64,000 bases of DNA from Streptomyces jeddahensis (GTDB lineage: Bacteria; Actinomycetota; Actinomycetes; Streptomycetales; Streptomycetaceae), in NCBI RefSeq assembly GCF_001642995.1, contig NZ_LOHS01000088.1, positions 1 through 64,000 of the forward strand. The letters run 5' to 3'. The position numbers and the translations under genes were made by a program. The notes below the pieces were generated by a model. It saw only the letters and a program-made list of their open reading frames with translations, was not told where the DNA came from and made no database searches. Every line of letters begins with the position of its first letter. The stretch's first letter is position 1. Shown here one piece after another: positions 34,628-42,704 of the stretch.

Positions 34628-34975
34628 CTACACGAGCTTGGCTTCCTTGGGGTCGAACTTGTGCTTGCATGTGCCGCAGTACAGAGCGCGCTTCCACTCC
34701 GCCCGTTTCTCCCGCGCCGCCTCAGCCTGATTCCACATCCGTGCCCCCGCCGCGACCGCTACGAGCAGGATCAGCAGCCCGAGGAGCACCCCGCCCGACG
34801 AGATCACCAGCACGGCCAGGACCACGCCCAGCACCGGCCACGTGTACCGGGTCTCATAGCCCGGCGGCGGGGCGAGATCCTTCTTCGCCTCAGCGTCCTG
34901 CGACAGCGCCCGCCACTGCCCTTCCAGGTTGACTACCTGACTCGATCCCCCGCACTGCGGGCACGCCAACGCCAT
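34628..34975 (-). CDS. Small membrane protein with split zinc ribbon
   Basis: 115 residues from ATG 34975, behind GAAGGGGGCGGGG. CPQCGG is at the N-terminus (5-10) and CGTCKHKF at the C-terminus (~99-106). Between them is a hydrophobic hairpin (WPVLGVVLAVLVISSGGVLL ... LLILLVAVAAGA). The two Cys pairs probably come together as one cytosolic zinc ribbon. Function is unknown. Confidence 0.8.
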   Translation of the reverse strand: MALACPQCGGSSQVVNLEGQWRALSQDAEAKKDLAPPPGYETRYTWPVLGVVLAVLVISSGGVLLGLLILLVAVAAGARMWNQAEAAREKRAEWKRALYCGTCKHKFDPKEAKLV

Positions 34976-35160
34976 CCCCGCCCCCTTCGTCCGTCACGGC
35001 GATGCGTGCAGGATCCACATGGAACGAGGTATTCGGCAGAGCGCACACGGAAACGCCCGGAACGCGCCGCCCCGAGTCGGCTGGGGTGACGTCGTGTGCC
35101 GAGCTACAGGCGGGTCACCGATAGACTCCGGCAGCGGCGGCAAGGGTGCGCGCCAGCGCG

Positions 35161-35340
35161 TCAGCCAGCACGGCCGCCTGACTCCTCGGCACGCTCCGGA
35201 ATCTCCTGCCAGATCCTGGCGGCCACCATATCAACTTGGTCCTGCGACAGGCCCGGCTTACAAGCGATGACGAACCTCCTGCCGTCCGGCAGTCTCGCCT
35301 CCCGGATCTCCGTGGGCCCTGGTGTCGGCTCATCCGCCAT
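35161..35340 (-). CDS. Small hypothetical protein, 59 aa
   Basis: ATG 35340 has GGAAG 5 nt upstream. The sequence starts MADEPTPGPTEIREARLPDG and includes RRFVIACKPGLSQDQVDMVA. It is soluble and protein-like, without a recognised domain. It is supported by the ribosome site and composition only. Confidence 0.5.
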   Translation of the reverse strand: MADEPTPGPTEIREARLPDGRRFVIACKPGLSQDQVDMVAARIWQEIPERAEESGGRAG

Positions 35341-35648
35341 GAGAGCTTCCAATCGTCGACAGAACGACCAGGCTAACGAACAAAACTCACGCCACTAGCG
35401 GGCGCGCTGTCGTGCGTCTGGCTACTGCCCCGTCAAGCGGTACGGCGCCGGCAGCGGCACTGCGAAGAACAGCGCGCCGATGCGGCGCTTCTACCACGAG
35501 TGGAGCCGCTCGTGCAACGAACGCTCCCGGTCGGCGCGTACTCGGGTACTGTGCCGCCGGTGTCGGGTTCAACTCGTATGCGCCGTACGTGATGTGAGCC
35601 GTCACGTCACACAGACTTCGCGCTGATCACCTACCGGAGCGGGCAGCC
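35341..35648. other. Intergenic region with two inverted repeats
   Basis: 308 bp. CACGAG-N8-CTCGTG lies at 35495-35514, and ACGTGA-N9-TCACGT at 35587-35607, 42 bp before the hydrolase ATG. The second may be an operator for the hydrolase. An open frame at 35387-35605 on the minus strand was judged unconvincing. Confidence 0.4.
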
Positions 35649-36425
35649 ATGACGACCGTCGACCTTTTCCACACCGACCTGGGTCCCGAAGACGCGCCCG
35701 CCGTGCTCCTGGTGCACGGCTGGGGCAGCGACGGCCGGGAGTGGTCCTGGCACTCGGAAGCACTGGAGGACGACTTCCGCGTGATCGTGCCGGATCTGCG
35801 GGGCCACGGCCGTTCGCCGGTGCTGGAGAAGAACAACACACCACTCGAGATGGCACACGACCTGGCGGTGCTCGTGGCACGCCTGGGCTGCGGGCCCGTC
35901 GTCGCCGTCGGTCACTCGATGGGTGGGCAGGTGGTGAATCTGATGGCCGTTCATCACCCTGAGGTGGTGCATTCCGTGATCGCACTTGAACCCGCCCATG
36001 GTGCCCCGGAATCCGACCTCGCCTTCATCCGCCCGAACCTCGCCGCGTACGAGAAGAACGGCTCCGAGGAAGCGGCCGACTTCATCGAGGCCATGCTGGC
36101 CAAGACCGCCCCGCCCGGCCTGCGCGCCGCACACGTACGGACGATTCTCGGGACGCCCGGCCATGTCATCGCGCAGTCGTACGGGGGCATGTATCTGGAC
36201 GCGGGGGCCGTCGGCGTCCGCCCGTACTCGGAGCAGTATCTGCGCATGCGGTCCTGCCCGTCGCTGACCGTGTGGACGTCCGACGCGATGGCCGCTTGGG
36301 AGCGCACCACGTTGAACATGCCCGAATCCCGCGTCGAGCACTGGTCGGCCACCGGCCACTACCTGCACGAGGAGCGTCCCAAGCGCACCTCCCGGCTCAT
36401 CAGCGACTGGGCCCAGTCCCAGTGA
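35649..36425 (+). CDS. Alpha/beta hydrolase
   Basis: 258 residues from ATG behind GGAGCGGGCAGCC. It has the oxyanion-hole motif LLVHGWGSDGREW (~21-33), IVPDLRGHGRSP, the nucleophile elbow VGHSMGGQV (Ser ~90), an acidic residue in LTVWTSDAMAAWE and the catalytic His in SATGHYLHEERP near the C-terminus. It is a cytosolic serine hydrolase of the lipase/haloperoxidase-like group. The substrate is unknown. It converges on a methyltransferase gene across a tandem repeat. Confidence 0.9.
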   Translation: MTTVDLFHTDLGPEDAPAVLLVHGWGSDGREWSWHSEALEDDFRVIVPDLRGHGRSPVLEKNNTPLEMAHDLAVLVARLGCGPVVAVGHSMGGQVVNLMAVHHPEVVHSVIALEPAHGAPESDLAFIRPNLAAYEKNGSEEAADFIEAMLAKTAPPGLRAAHVRTILGTPGHVIAQSYGGMYLDAGAVGVRPYSEQYLRMRSCPSLTVWTSDAMAAWERTTLNMPESRVEHWSATGHYLHEERPKRTSRLISDWAQSQ

Positions 36426-36460
36426 ACGGTGCCTTCACGTGACCGTCCCGGTTGAGTAAC

Positions 36461-36502
36461 CGTCTCGGTTGCATGGCGGTCCGTCTCGGTTGCATGGCGG
36501 TC
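36461..36502. repeat. 21-bp perfect tandem repeat
   Basis: 36461-36481 and 36482-36502 are identical (unit begins CGTCTCGGTTGCATGGCGGT). A degenerate 17-bp copy (CGTCCCGGTTGAGTAAC) lies just before. The array fills the short space between the convergent hydrolase and methyltransferase genes. Confidence 0.85.
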
Positions 36503-36506
36503 CTGT

Positions 36507-37316
36507 TCACACGCGGCGCGCCACGACCAGCCGGCAGCGCGGGCTTCCGTCCGGCTGCCGGCCGAGGTCCAGCAGGGGCAGCAGCTCCACCGAGAACCCG
36601 GCGGCTCTCAGCTCCCGGCATACGTGGGACAGCCGGAACGTGCGGTAGTACATGACGAAACGGGGCCGCCACACAGCGTTGCGCACGCGCATGGCCACAT
36701 CGAAGGACCACAGCGCCCAGTAGAGCCGTGAGCCCACCCGGGGCGGTGCCACGATGGGGAAGGCGAACCGGCCGCCCGGCCGCAGTGCGGCATGCACCTG
36801 CGCGAACAGCACACCCTGCTCGTGAGGCAGGAAATGCCCGAACGCGCCGAAGCTCACCGCCAGATCGAACACCGGCCGGAAGGGCAGCGCCCGCGCATCG
36901 GCGCGCACCCAGTCCACCACGGGGCCTCCGCCCGTACGGCCCCGATCGCCCGGCCCGCCTGGCTCGGCACGATCGCCGTGATCATCCGTACAGCCTGGGT
37001 CCGTACCGCCTTGGTCGTGAGGAAAGGCGGACCGTGCGGCGGACAGCATGCCGGCACTGAAGTCCACCCCGGTGACCCGTTCCTCGCACAGCTCCCGCAG
37101 TACGCCCACACCGGCGCCCGTGCCGCAGCAGACGTCGAGGCCCTTTTGGAACGGGCCCAGCGGCCGAAGAGCGCACGCCACCGCGTCCAGCAGCCGGTCG
37201 GGGGTCCGGAACGGCGTCTGGTCGAACTTCGGCGCGAGCAGGTCGTAACCGCGCTCGGTGGACGACAGCGCCTGCACGGTGAGCTCGAGGAAGGTGGGGC
37301 CCTGTGGAGTGAACAT
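36507..37316 (-). CDS. Class I SAM-dependent methyltransferase
   Basis: 269 residues. SAM-binding motif I is GLDVCCGTGAGVG (~59-71), the acidic loop VTGVDFSAGML ~81-91, then DWVRADARALPF and a post-II strand FDLAVSFGAFGHF. Unusually, residues ~100-132 are an Asp/Gly/Pro-rich insertion (DQGGTDPGCTDDHGDRAEPG and on) inside the Rossmann fold, not found in typical family members. The methyl acceptor is unknown. ATG 37316 is the start. It is convergent with the alpha/beta hydrolase. Confidence 0.87.
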   Translation of the reverse strand: MFTPQGPTFLELTVQALSSTERGYDLLAPKFDQTPFRTPDRLLDAVACALRPLGPFQKGLDVCCGTGAGVGVLRELCEERVTGVDFSAGMLSAARSAFPHDQGGTDPGCTDDHGDRAEPGGPGDRGRTGGGPVVDWVRADARALPFRPVFDLAVSFGAFGHFLPHEQGVLFAQVHAALRPGGRFAFPIVAPPRVGSRLYWALWSFDVAMRVRNAVWRPRFVMYYRTFRLSHVCRELRAAGFSVELLPLLDLGRQPDGSPRCRLVVARRV

Positions 37317-37658
37317 CAGTGATCAGCGTAGTCATGCGTGGAATGCCGCACGAGAGGTGTGAGACGGCCCCCGTGGACGCCTTACGTGCATGCTGGAAGC
37401 GCTCTCCCGCGTGCCAGGGCGCCGACCGCCATCCGATGACGGCCGACGTGATCCGCGCCCCCAGGTCGCGGCCGGGTGGCACCTGTGCCTCGACGTCGCC
37501 CGAGCGCCGGAGGACTATTCCTGGGCGCCGCCCGGTCTCGTTGCGCACCAGGGGCTGATGCCCCCGTAGGCGGGCGTGTGCCCCGGCCTCCTGCTGCGTC
37601 CTGAGGTCGATCCGTCTCTCAGAGTGATCCGACGCTGATCCTGATCCGGCGTGGCGCG
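37317..37658. other. Intergenic region without a recognised gene
   Basis: 342 bp between the methyltransferase start and the stop of the winged-helix gene (both minus strand). It should carry the methyltransferase promoter; no clear elements were seen. Confidence 0.4.
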
Positions 37659-38360
37659 TCAGGCGGTGGCACCGTCCTTCTGAGTCATGTCGTCCGTCTC
37701 CGCAGCGGGGGCCGGTGAGGTGGTCACCGGCGTGCTGCCGGCGGCGAAGTAGAAGACGGACTTCTGCTGCTTGTTCCGCTGGACCTGGCCCTTGGCGACG
37801 AGAGCTTCGAGGGTGTTGCGTACCACGGTTCCCTGGAAGGTGCGGTCCGGGTGCGCCTCGGCCAGGCCCGTGGTGACTTCGGCGGCCGAGCGCGGCTCGC
37901 TCTGCCCGCCGAGGTGATCGAGCACGAGTTCACGGAGCGTGGGCGCCGCGGCGGCCTTCGGCTGCTTGGCGGGGGCTGCCGCGGGCTGGGACTTCTTCCT
38001 GCCCTTCGCGGTCGCCTTGCCCGCGGCCGCCTTGCGCCCCGCCGTCTTGTTCTCGGCGGTCTTGCCGCCGTCCTTCGGCTTGCGGGCAGTGGGCACCGCC
38101 GCCGGCTTCGGGGCCGAGTCCGGTTCCGGCGACGCGGTGCTCGCCACGTCGGACAGAGGCGTGGACGACTCGTCCGTGAGGGCCTGTTGCACGCTCAGGA
38201 GCAGGGCGTGGTCACGTCGCAGTGCCTGCAACTGGTCCTCGAGAGCGGCCAGTTCGGCACCAATACGTTCCTGCTCCTTGACGTTGCGTTCCAGGTCGCT
38301 GGCGACCTGGGTGACGTACTGGGACTTGAGGTTCGTGGCGTCCAACGTGTCTTCCGGCAT
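37659..38360 (-). CDS. Winged-helix protein with N-terminal coiled coil
   Basis: 233 residues from ATG with GAAGG 5 nt upstream. A coiled coil (~15-60, ERNVKEQERIGAELAALEDQ) leads to a Lys/Ala-rich linker (~95-140, KAAAGKATAKGRKK), which resembles DNA-compacting tails. A winged helix follows (~140-200: TLRELVLDHLGGQSEPRSAA, TVVRNTLEALVAKGQVQRN). A DNA-binding regulator or nucleoid-associated protein is inferred. It is isolated, with no sensor domain. Confidence 0.8.
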   Translation of the reverse strand: MPEDTLDATNLKSQYVTQVASDLERNVKEQERIGAELAALEDQLQALRRDHALLLSVQQALTDESSTPLSDVASTASPEPDSAPKPAAVPTARKPKDGGKTAENKTAGRKAAAGKATAKGRKKSQPAAAPAKQPKAAAAPTLRELVLDHLGGQSEPRSAAEVTTGLAEAHPDRTFQGTVVRNTLEALVAKGQVQRNKQQKSVFYFAAGSTPVTTSPAPAAETDDMTQKDGATA

Positions 38361-38621
38361 AACGGCCTTCTTCCCTGGTGTGTCGAGATGATGTGGTGTC
38401 AGTGCCGGAATGGTACTCACCTATGGCAGGCGAGGAGGCGGAGTGGGTGATGCCCACCCGCCCGGGTGGTGTCACCGTGGCGTCGATGTGACGCCGCGCG
38501 GGACCAGGGGCACCGTCGCGACGCCGCCCGCCCATGGTCGGCGAGGGCCTGGGGGCTGCCCGGCAGCGACGGTGTCCGCTGCCGGGCATACAGGTGCCGT
38601 CTGTGTGGAACCGGTCTATGC

Positions 38622-38858
38622 ATGACCGAAAGTGCGAGCCCCTACATTTCGAACCCGCGGATCGTTGTGCTGGCGGTGCAGCCCGGTGATCCTCCCTTCC
38701 GCATCGTGGAGATCGACGGAGCTGTGGTCGGCCAGGCCAGGACCATGACGGACGTGCTCTTCCATGCGGCGGTCGCCGGCATCACGGTCCATGACCTCGA
38801 CGATCCGGACGTGGTGCGCTGGGTGGGTGGCGACAAGTACACCTGGAAGGTGCACTGA
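38622..38858 (+). CDS. Small hypothetical protein, 78 aa
   Basis: ATG 38622 gives MTESASPYISNPRIVVLAVQ. The body (FRIVEIDGAVVGQARTMTDV, DVVRWVGGDKYTW) looks like a compact alpha/beta domain. No known family is recognised. There is no strong ribosome site. Its stop lies 14 bp before repeat copy B. Confidence 0.65.
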   Translation: MTESASPYISNPRIVVLAVQPGDPPFRIVEIDGAVVGQARTMTDVLFHAAVAGITVHDLDDPDVVRWVGGDKYTWKVH

Positions 38859-38872
38859 GCGCTCCGCTGGGG

Positions 38873-38958
38873 GTGCCGCGAAGTGCTGCGATGTGCCGTC
38901 GATCGTCTGCGGCGCCGTCGTGGCTGCTCGCGCAGTTCCCCGCGCCCCTTTGGGGCGC
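38873..38958 (-). repeat. Streptomyces-type intergenic repeat, copy B
   Basis: Read on the minus strand it starts with GCGCCCCAAAGGGGCGC and runs through CTGCGCGAGCAGCCACGACG to GATCGACGGCACATCGCAGC. It matches copy A (28281-28420) in both end segments but lacks the inserted ~65-bp hairpin element, so this is the uninterrupted form. It lies between the 78-aa gene and the convergent lectin-fusion gene. Confidence 0.8.
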
Positions 38959-39033
38959 ACCCGCCTCGGCCCGCAACAGCGGCGTCGGCGGTGCGCCGCT
39001 GTCACCGCCTGCAGACGGTCGGGCCGCGGTGCT

Positions 39034-40728
39034 TCAGACCGGTGGCGAGGTCACCCCTGCACCTGTTCGCGATGGCCGTGAGGCGGCCCCGGCGACCGTC
39101 AGCGACGCCGGGGAGGCCGTCGCGGAGTCGATCAACCACACCTGCTCTGCGGATTCGTCGCGGATCTTGACCACGATCTGGGAGCCCCCGGTCGGCGCGG
39201 CCGGAGTCACGGCCAGCTCCGCGCGCCAGCGGGGAATCAGCCGGCCCTGCAGGGTGAGGTCGTAGCGTACATCGGCGGCATCCGGTGTCTTGCGTCCCGC
39301 GCACTCACCCAGGGCGACGACCCCGTCGTCGGCATGGGAATCCAGGCAGAGGCCGGGCTCGGCCACGCTGCGCAGCAGCCCGTCACTCTCGTACGACCAC
39401 TGCTGTGACGTCGCGGACGAGCATGTCGCCAGCTTCGTCGCCGTACCCGCCTTCGGTGTGCGGTCCTGGAAGTCGAGGCACAGGTCAGCGGCGGCATTGC
39501 GCAGCCTGGTGCGCAGAGGGGACGTGGAGATCCCGGTGGAGGACGGCGGGAACGTGGATGAATCGGTGGGGGCCTGCGAGCCGGGGGCGGCCGTAGTGGA
39601 GGCGGCTCCACCTGGGAGCCCCGGTCCGGCGTCGCTGCTGGTGTCCGGCCAGAGGCTCGCGGCGAGGAGTCCGGCCAGCAGGACGGCCGATCCGACGCCC
39701 ATCCCTGTGATCACCGCCCTGGAGTTGTCCCGGGCAAGAAGAGAGCGCATGCCTGCGGCGGTGACACGTGGCAGGTGGCGGTGGCGTCCGGGTCCGGAAT
39801 GGCGACGTGGGGGCACGGGCGAGGGTTCGGATCGTGCCGGTGCCGGTGCCGGTGCCGGTGCCGGTGCCGGTGCCGGTGTCGGTCCGGGGCGGCGGCGGCC
39901 GGGCCGTGTGTCGAGATAGCGTCTGGCGCCCCAGGCGAGCACGGACTCGGCCAGCAGGACACCCAGCCTCCCGTCGAAGTGGCCGAGCTGCTCGGCCGCG
40001 TACCGGCAGTGCCGGCATTCGTCCACATGGCGTTGTACGTCGGGTAGCAGCGCGCCGCCGCGGCGAATGGGAACGTCGAGCAGTCGGCTGTAGTAGCGAC
40101 ATTCCGGGATCGCGGCGAGTTCGGTATGGGCGCGGAGACATCCTGACCGGAATTTTTCGCGGGCCTGCTCGAGTTCGGCGAGTGCCGTGTCGGTATCCAT
40201 GCCGAGGAGTTCCGCGGGTGACGATATCGGTTCGGCTTCTACCTCGGTGTGCCACAGGAGGCACTGCGCTTCCGCAGGTATCGCCTGAAAGGCGCGTGCG
40301 GCGAGGATCCGGTTCTCCGGTGCGGTGACTTTCGACGTCCTCATCTCGCGGCCGTTGACCGGCTTTCTGGGCTCCGGGAGAAGGGTGGAGACCCGCTGAT
40401 CGGTGGACCACGCCTTGGCGATGTCCCGGACGGTCACCAGGAGTTGTGGGCGCAGGGCGGCGGATGGCTCCGACCGCCGAAGGGTCCCCAACACCTTGTC
40501 GAATGCCGCGGTCGCCAGTACCGCTGCCGCCTTCTCCGAGGAGGCGGAGCAGATGGCGGCGTAGTCGCGGACGGGATCCCAGTGCCGTACCAGCAGGACG
40601 GCCACGGCATGTGTGTCTTCGGTCTCGGCGGGCTCCCGCAGTACGGCAGCCAGGCGCGCGTCGGTATCCGCGGCGTCCGGACCGGGGGCGGGTGGATAGG
40701 GCGGTTGAGGGGGGTGGGGGGTGCGCAC
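39034..40728 (-). CDS. Membrane fusion protein: sigma-like N-terminus, zinc finger, Ala-Pro linker, TM helix, ricin-type lectin
   Basis: 564 residues from GTG behind GGAAGGAACGTCCCT. Residues ~40-205 are helical and resemble a degenerate ECF-sigma region 2/4 (LLVRHWDPVRDYAAIC; FQAIPAEAQCLLWHTEVEAE; LAELEQAREKFRSGC). An anti-sigma-type zinc motif H234-x3-C238-x2-C241 follows. Then come an Ala-Pro repeat (~284-298), a basic stretch, one TM helix (~338-360, RAVITGMGVGSAVLLAGLLA) and a Ser/Thr/Pro stalk. The extracytoplasmic part (~415-540) has ricin-B-like features (LCLDF, SQQWSYESDG, LCLDSHADDG). A surface carbohydrate sensor coupled to a cytosolic domain is inferred. Confidence 0.8.
   Translation of the reverse strand: MRTPHPPQPPYPPAPGPDAADTDARLAAVLREPAETEDTHAVAVLLVRHWDPVRDYAAICSASSEKAAAVLATAAFDKVLGTLRRSEPSAALRPQLLVTVRDIAKAWSTDQRVSTLLPEPRKPVNGREMRTSKVTAPENRILAARAFQAIPAEAQCLLWHTEVEAEPISSPAELLGMDTDTALAELEQAREKFRSGCLRAHTELAAIPECRYYSRLLDVPIRRGGALLPDVQRHVDECRHCRYAAEQLGHFDGRLGVLLAESVLAWGARRYLDTRPGRRRPGPTPAPAPAPAPAPAPARSEPSPVPPRRHSGPGRHRHLPRVTAAGMRSLLARDNSRAVITGMGVGSAVLLAGLLAASLWPDTSSDAGPGLPGGAASTTAAPGSQAPTDSSTFPPSSTGISTSPLRTRLRNAAADLCLDFQDRTPKAGTATKLATCSSATSQQWSYESDGLLRSVAEPGLCLDSHADDGVVALGECAGRKTPDAADVRYDLTLQGRLIPRWRAELAVTPAAPTGGSQIVVKIRDESAEQVWLIDSATASPASLTVAGAASRPSRTGAGVTSPPV
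39835..39882. repeat. Hexanucleotide repeat (TGCCGG)x7 plus one variant
   Basis: Seven perfect TGCCGG units plus TGTCGG encode the Ala-Pro linker of the lectin-fusion protein (minus strand). Gain or loss of whole units changes linker length without a frameshift. Confidence 0.9.
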
Positions 40729-41126
40729 AGGGACGTTCCTTCCGGGGCAGCACTATGCGGCACGCAGAAGCCCTGTCCGAGGAAAGGGAGCCACGCTTGG
40801 TGCAAGCCTTTCGGCAATGGGGACGGGGAAAGCGGACTCGGCTTGCGGGACTGTTCAACTCGGTAGTTTTCCTGCGTGAACAAGCCATCACCCTTACACA
40901 GGGTCCTCTGGCGTAACAAGGGATTCCAGCAACCCGCTTTTGGAGGAAAGGGAGTTGGTGCGCGCGGTGCCCGTGGTCATTCGTACCGGCTTTCGAACCG
41001 CAGGAGTTGAGGCGCCTGCTCGGCGTGCGGGCGGCGGCGGCCGCGATCCGCCGTCGATGACCGGCGCCCGGCCGTACGGCTCACAGCTCACAACTCGTGG
41101 CTCACCGTTCTCGGCTTATGGGGCTC
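40729..41126. other. Intergenic region upstream of the lectin-fusion gene
   Basis: 398 bp between the small membrane protein stop and the lectin-fusion start (both minus strand). No convincing gene was seen. The lectin-fusion promoter should lie here. Confidence 0.4.
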
Positions 41127-41396
41127 TCAGTAGAGCATCATCCACACGACGGCCGCGGTGATCGCGACGGTCGCCATGCCGGCCATCCCCGCGTGCATCC
41201 AGAAGACGGCGGATCCGTCGCGACAGGGCGCTTCTTGTTGATCGTCGCGCGTGTGTGTCGCCTCGCGGAGCTGGATGCACCAGATGCATTCGTCCTCCGC
41301 ATGCACCGGCGGATTCGGCGGTGCGACCTCGGTGCGCGCGCGTGGCGGACGGACGCCGGAAGCCTGGATGTCGTCGTGTCTGTCGAAGCCGTCCAT
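41127..41396 (-). CDS. Small membrane protein with C-x-x-C motif, 89 aa
   Basis: ATG 41396 has AAAGGT upstream. The N-terminus MDGFDRHDDI leads to HAEDECIWCIQLRE at 32-45 (Cys37, Cys40), a polar stretch, and one C-terminal TM helix (~63-88, WMHAGMAGMATVAITAAVVW). The HAEDxCxWCxQLRE block is shared with the protein at 63448-63747, so this is a paralogous family. A thiol or metal site at the membrane is possible. It is divergent from the 79-aa gene at 41640. Confidence 0.75.
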   Translation of the reverse strand: MDGFDRHDDIQASGVRPPRARTEVAPPNPPVHAEDECIWCIQLREATHTRDDQQEAPCRDGSAVFWMHAGMAGMATVAITAAVVWMMLY

Positions 41397-41639
41397 ACCT
41401 TTGGCCAACGGCTTCCGGCCTGTTGGGCAACGGCATCGAGGCTCACCACGCCCCATCGTCACCCGAGTGGCGGTCAGAGTGCGCCCGAGCGTTGCCCGGG
41501 CTGCCGCGCAACACTCCCGTGCGGGGCGCGGAAGGGGGCGCGCAACACGATCGGGGTAACATTCGGTGCATTCACTGCTTCCGGTGGAGCGGCGCGAAGC
41601 CGTCACATCACCGGTCCCCATAGCGCGTTGGATGAGGCC

Positions 41640-41879
41640 ATGGACAGTACATCCGCCACCCCTGGGTGCCTGCCAGGACACACGCACCATCACGCGACGT
41701 ATGCCGAACTCACCGACGCCTACTGGCTCGAGCCGCCCATATACACCCACAGCCCGTACGTCGTGGATGAGGTTCAGGACGACACGGCATACGCGGACGA
41801 GGGGGCAGACGGGAGACAAGAGCCGCAGCACAGCCCGCATCCAGAGTTCCACCACACCCCGGTACACGCCTTCGACTGA
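41640..41879 (+). CDS. Small His-rich protein, 79 aa
   Basis: ATG 41640 gives MDSTSATPGCLPGHTHHHAT. It contains LTDAYWLEPP (25-34), matching LTGAYWLDSP in the protein at 63448-63747, followed by an acidic, His/Gln/Pro-rich tail. No TM helix is present. It is divergent from the C-x-x-C membrane protein gene. Together the two genes carry the two conserved blocks found in one protein at 63448. Start and expression are uncertain. Confidence 0.5.
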   Translation: MDSTSATPGCLPGHTHHHATYAELTDAYWLEPPIYTHSPYVVDEVQDDTAYADEGADGRQEPQHSPHPEFHHTPVHAFD

Positions 41880-41995
41880 GCTTGTCGGACACCGGTGACG
41901 CCACGCCACGGACGGGAGCGGTCGGCCGGTGGGCCCCGGCCCCCGGCCCCCGGTCCCTCGCCTCCGGTCCCCGAGGCGAGCGAGCCGGCGCCTGC

Positions 41996-42026
41996 CTCTC
42001 ACAGCCCGGGACTCTCACAGCCCGGG
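41996..42026. repeat. 15-bp direct repeat overlapping the pspAB stop codon
   Basis: CTCTCACAGCCCGGG occurs at 41996-42010 and 42012-42026. The second copy contains the pspAB stop codon, and the first is a duplicate just beyond it. Confidence 0.7.
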
Positions 42027-42593
42027 CGCCCCCCACACCGGGAACCAGCGCGTCAGATCCTGCTCGATCCGAAGATCGTCTGCGATCGCCGCCCTGACCT
42101 GAAGCTCCAGGGCGTGGTCGCGGCGCTCGCCGGGCAGCGGCGCGAAGGGGTAGAACGTACCCCGCTTGTAGAGGTAGACGAGCGCCAGTGTCCGTTGTTC
42201 CGCATCGCGGAAACCCACCAGCGAGCACAGCAGCCCGGTGGCGAAACCGCTGTCCTGGAGGGTGCTGTTGACCGCGTGCAGATCCCCGACCAGACCGGGC
42301 AGGTCGTCGGGGTCGCGCTGCGAGAGCAGCCACGTGTAGCCGTACTCGTCGCGGCTGAACTCCACGGGGATGCCGCCCCGGCCGCTGTCCGCGTCGAGCA
42401 GTTCCCCGGCGTCCTGCCGGATCTGCTCGAAGGCCGCGCCCTCGGCGGTGGCGAAGCACACCGAACCGCGTCCGGTGGGTGTGAACCCGACGGCGGCCTG
42501 CAGGGTGACCGCCGCCGACGGCAGCCCGAAGAGACGGTCGAGATCGGGCAGCGCCGGTTTGCTGCGGCCCAGCAGTACGTCCAGGAAACGCAC
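42015..42593 (-). CDS. pspAB: PspA-associated protein PspAB
   Basis: 192 residues from GTG 42593 giving MRFLDVLLGRSKPALPDLDR. The sequence, with AAVTLQAAVGFTPTGRGSVC and LVYLYKRGTFYPFAPLPGE, matches the actinobacterial PspAB family, which sits beside htpX in envelope-stress loci. It is the second gene of an htpX-pspAB operon with a 111-bp gap. A cytosolic partner of the phage-shock/membrane-stress response is inferred from family knowledge. No pspA is adjacent. Confidence 0.85.
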   Translation of the reverse strand: MRFLDVLLGRSKPALPDLDRLFGLPSAAVTLQAAVGFTPTGRGSVCFATAEGAAFEQIRQDAGELLDADSGRGGIPVEFSRDEYGYTWLLSQRDPDDLPGLVGDLHAVNSTLQDSGFATGLLCSLVGFRDAEQRTLALVYLYKRGTFYPFAPLPGERRDHALELQVRAAIADDLRIEQDLTRWFPVWGAPGL

Positions 42594-42704
42594 GGCGTCG
42601 TCAACTCCTCGGTGCGTCCAGGCGAGATCGGTGCGTACGGGCGAGACAAGCGCCTGTGCGAGTGACCAGCGCGTACGGGTCCGGATCCGTGTGTGAGCCC
42701 GGCA

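Noticed and set aside
35387..35605. Small open frame (72 codons) on the minus strand
   Set aside because: No ribosome site and Ala/Arg-rich composition; not supported as a gene.
39775..40047. Apparent Cys/Arg-repeat protein on the plus strand
   Set aside because: It is the reverse-strand reading of the TGCCGG repeat; the minus-strand Ala-Pro linker is the real coding reading.
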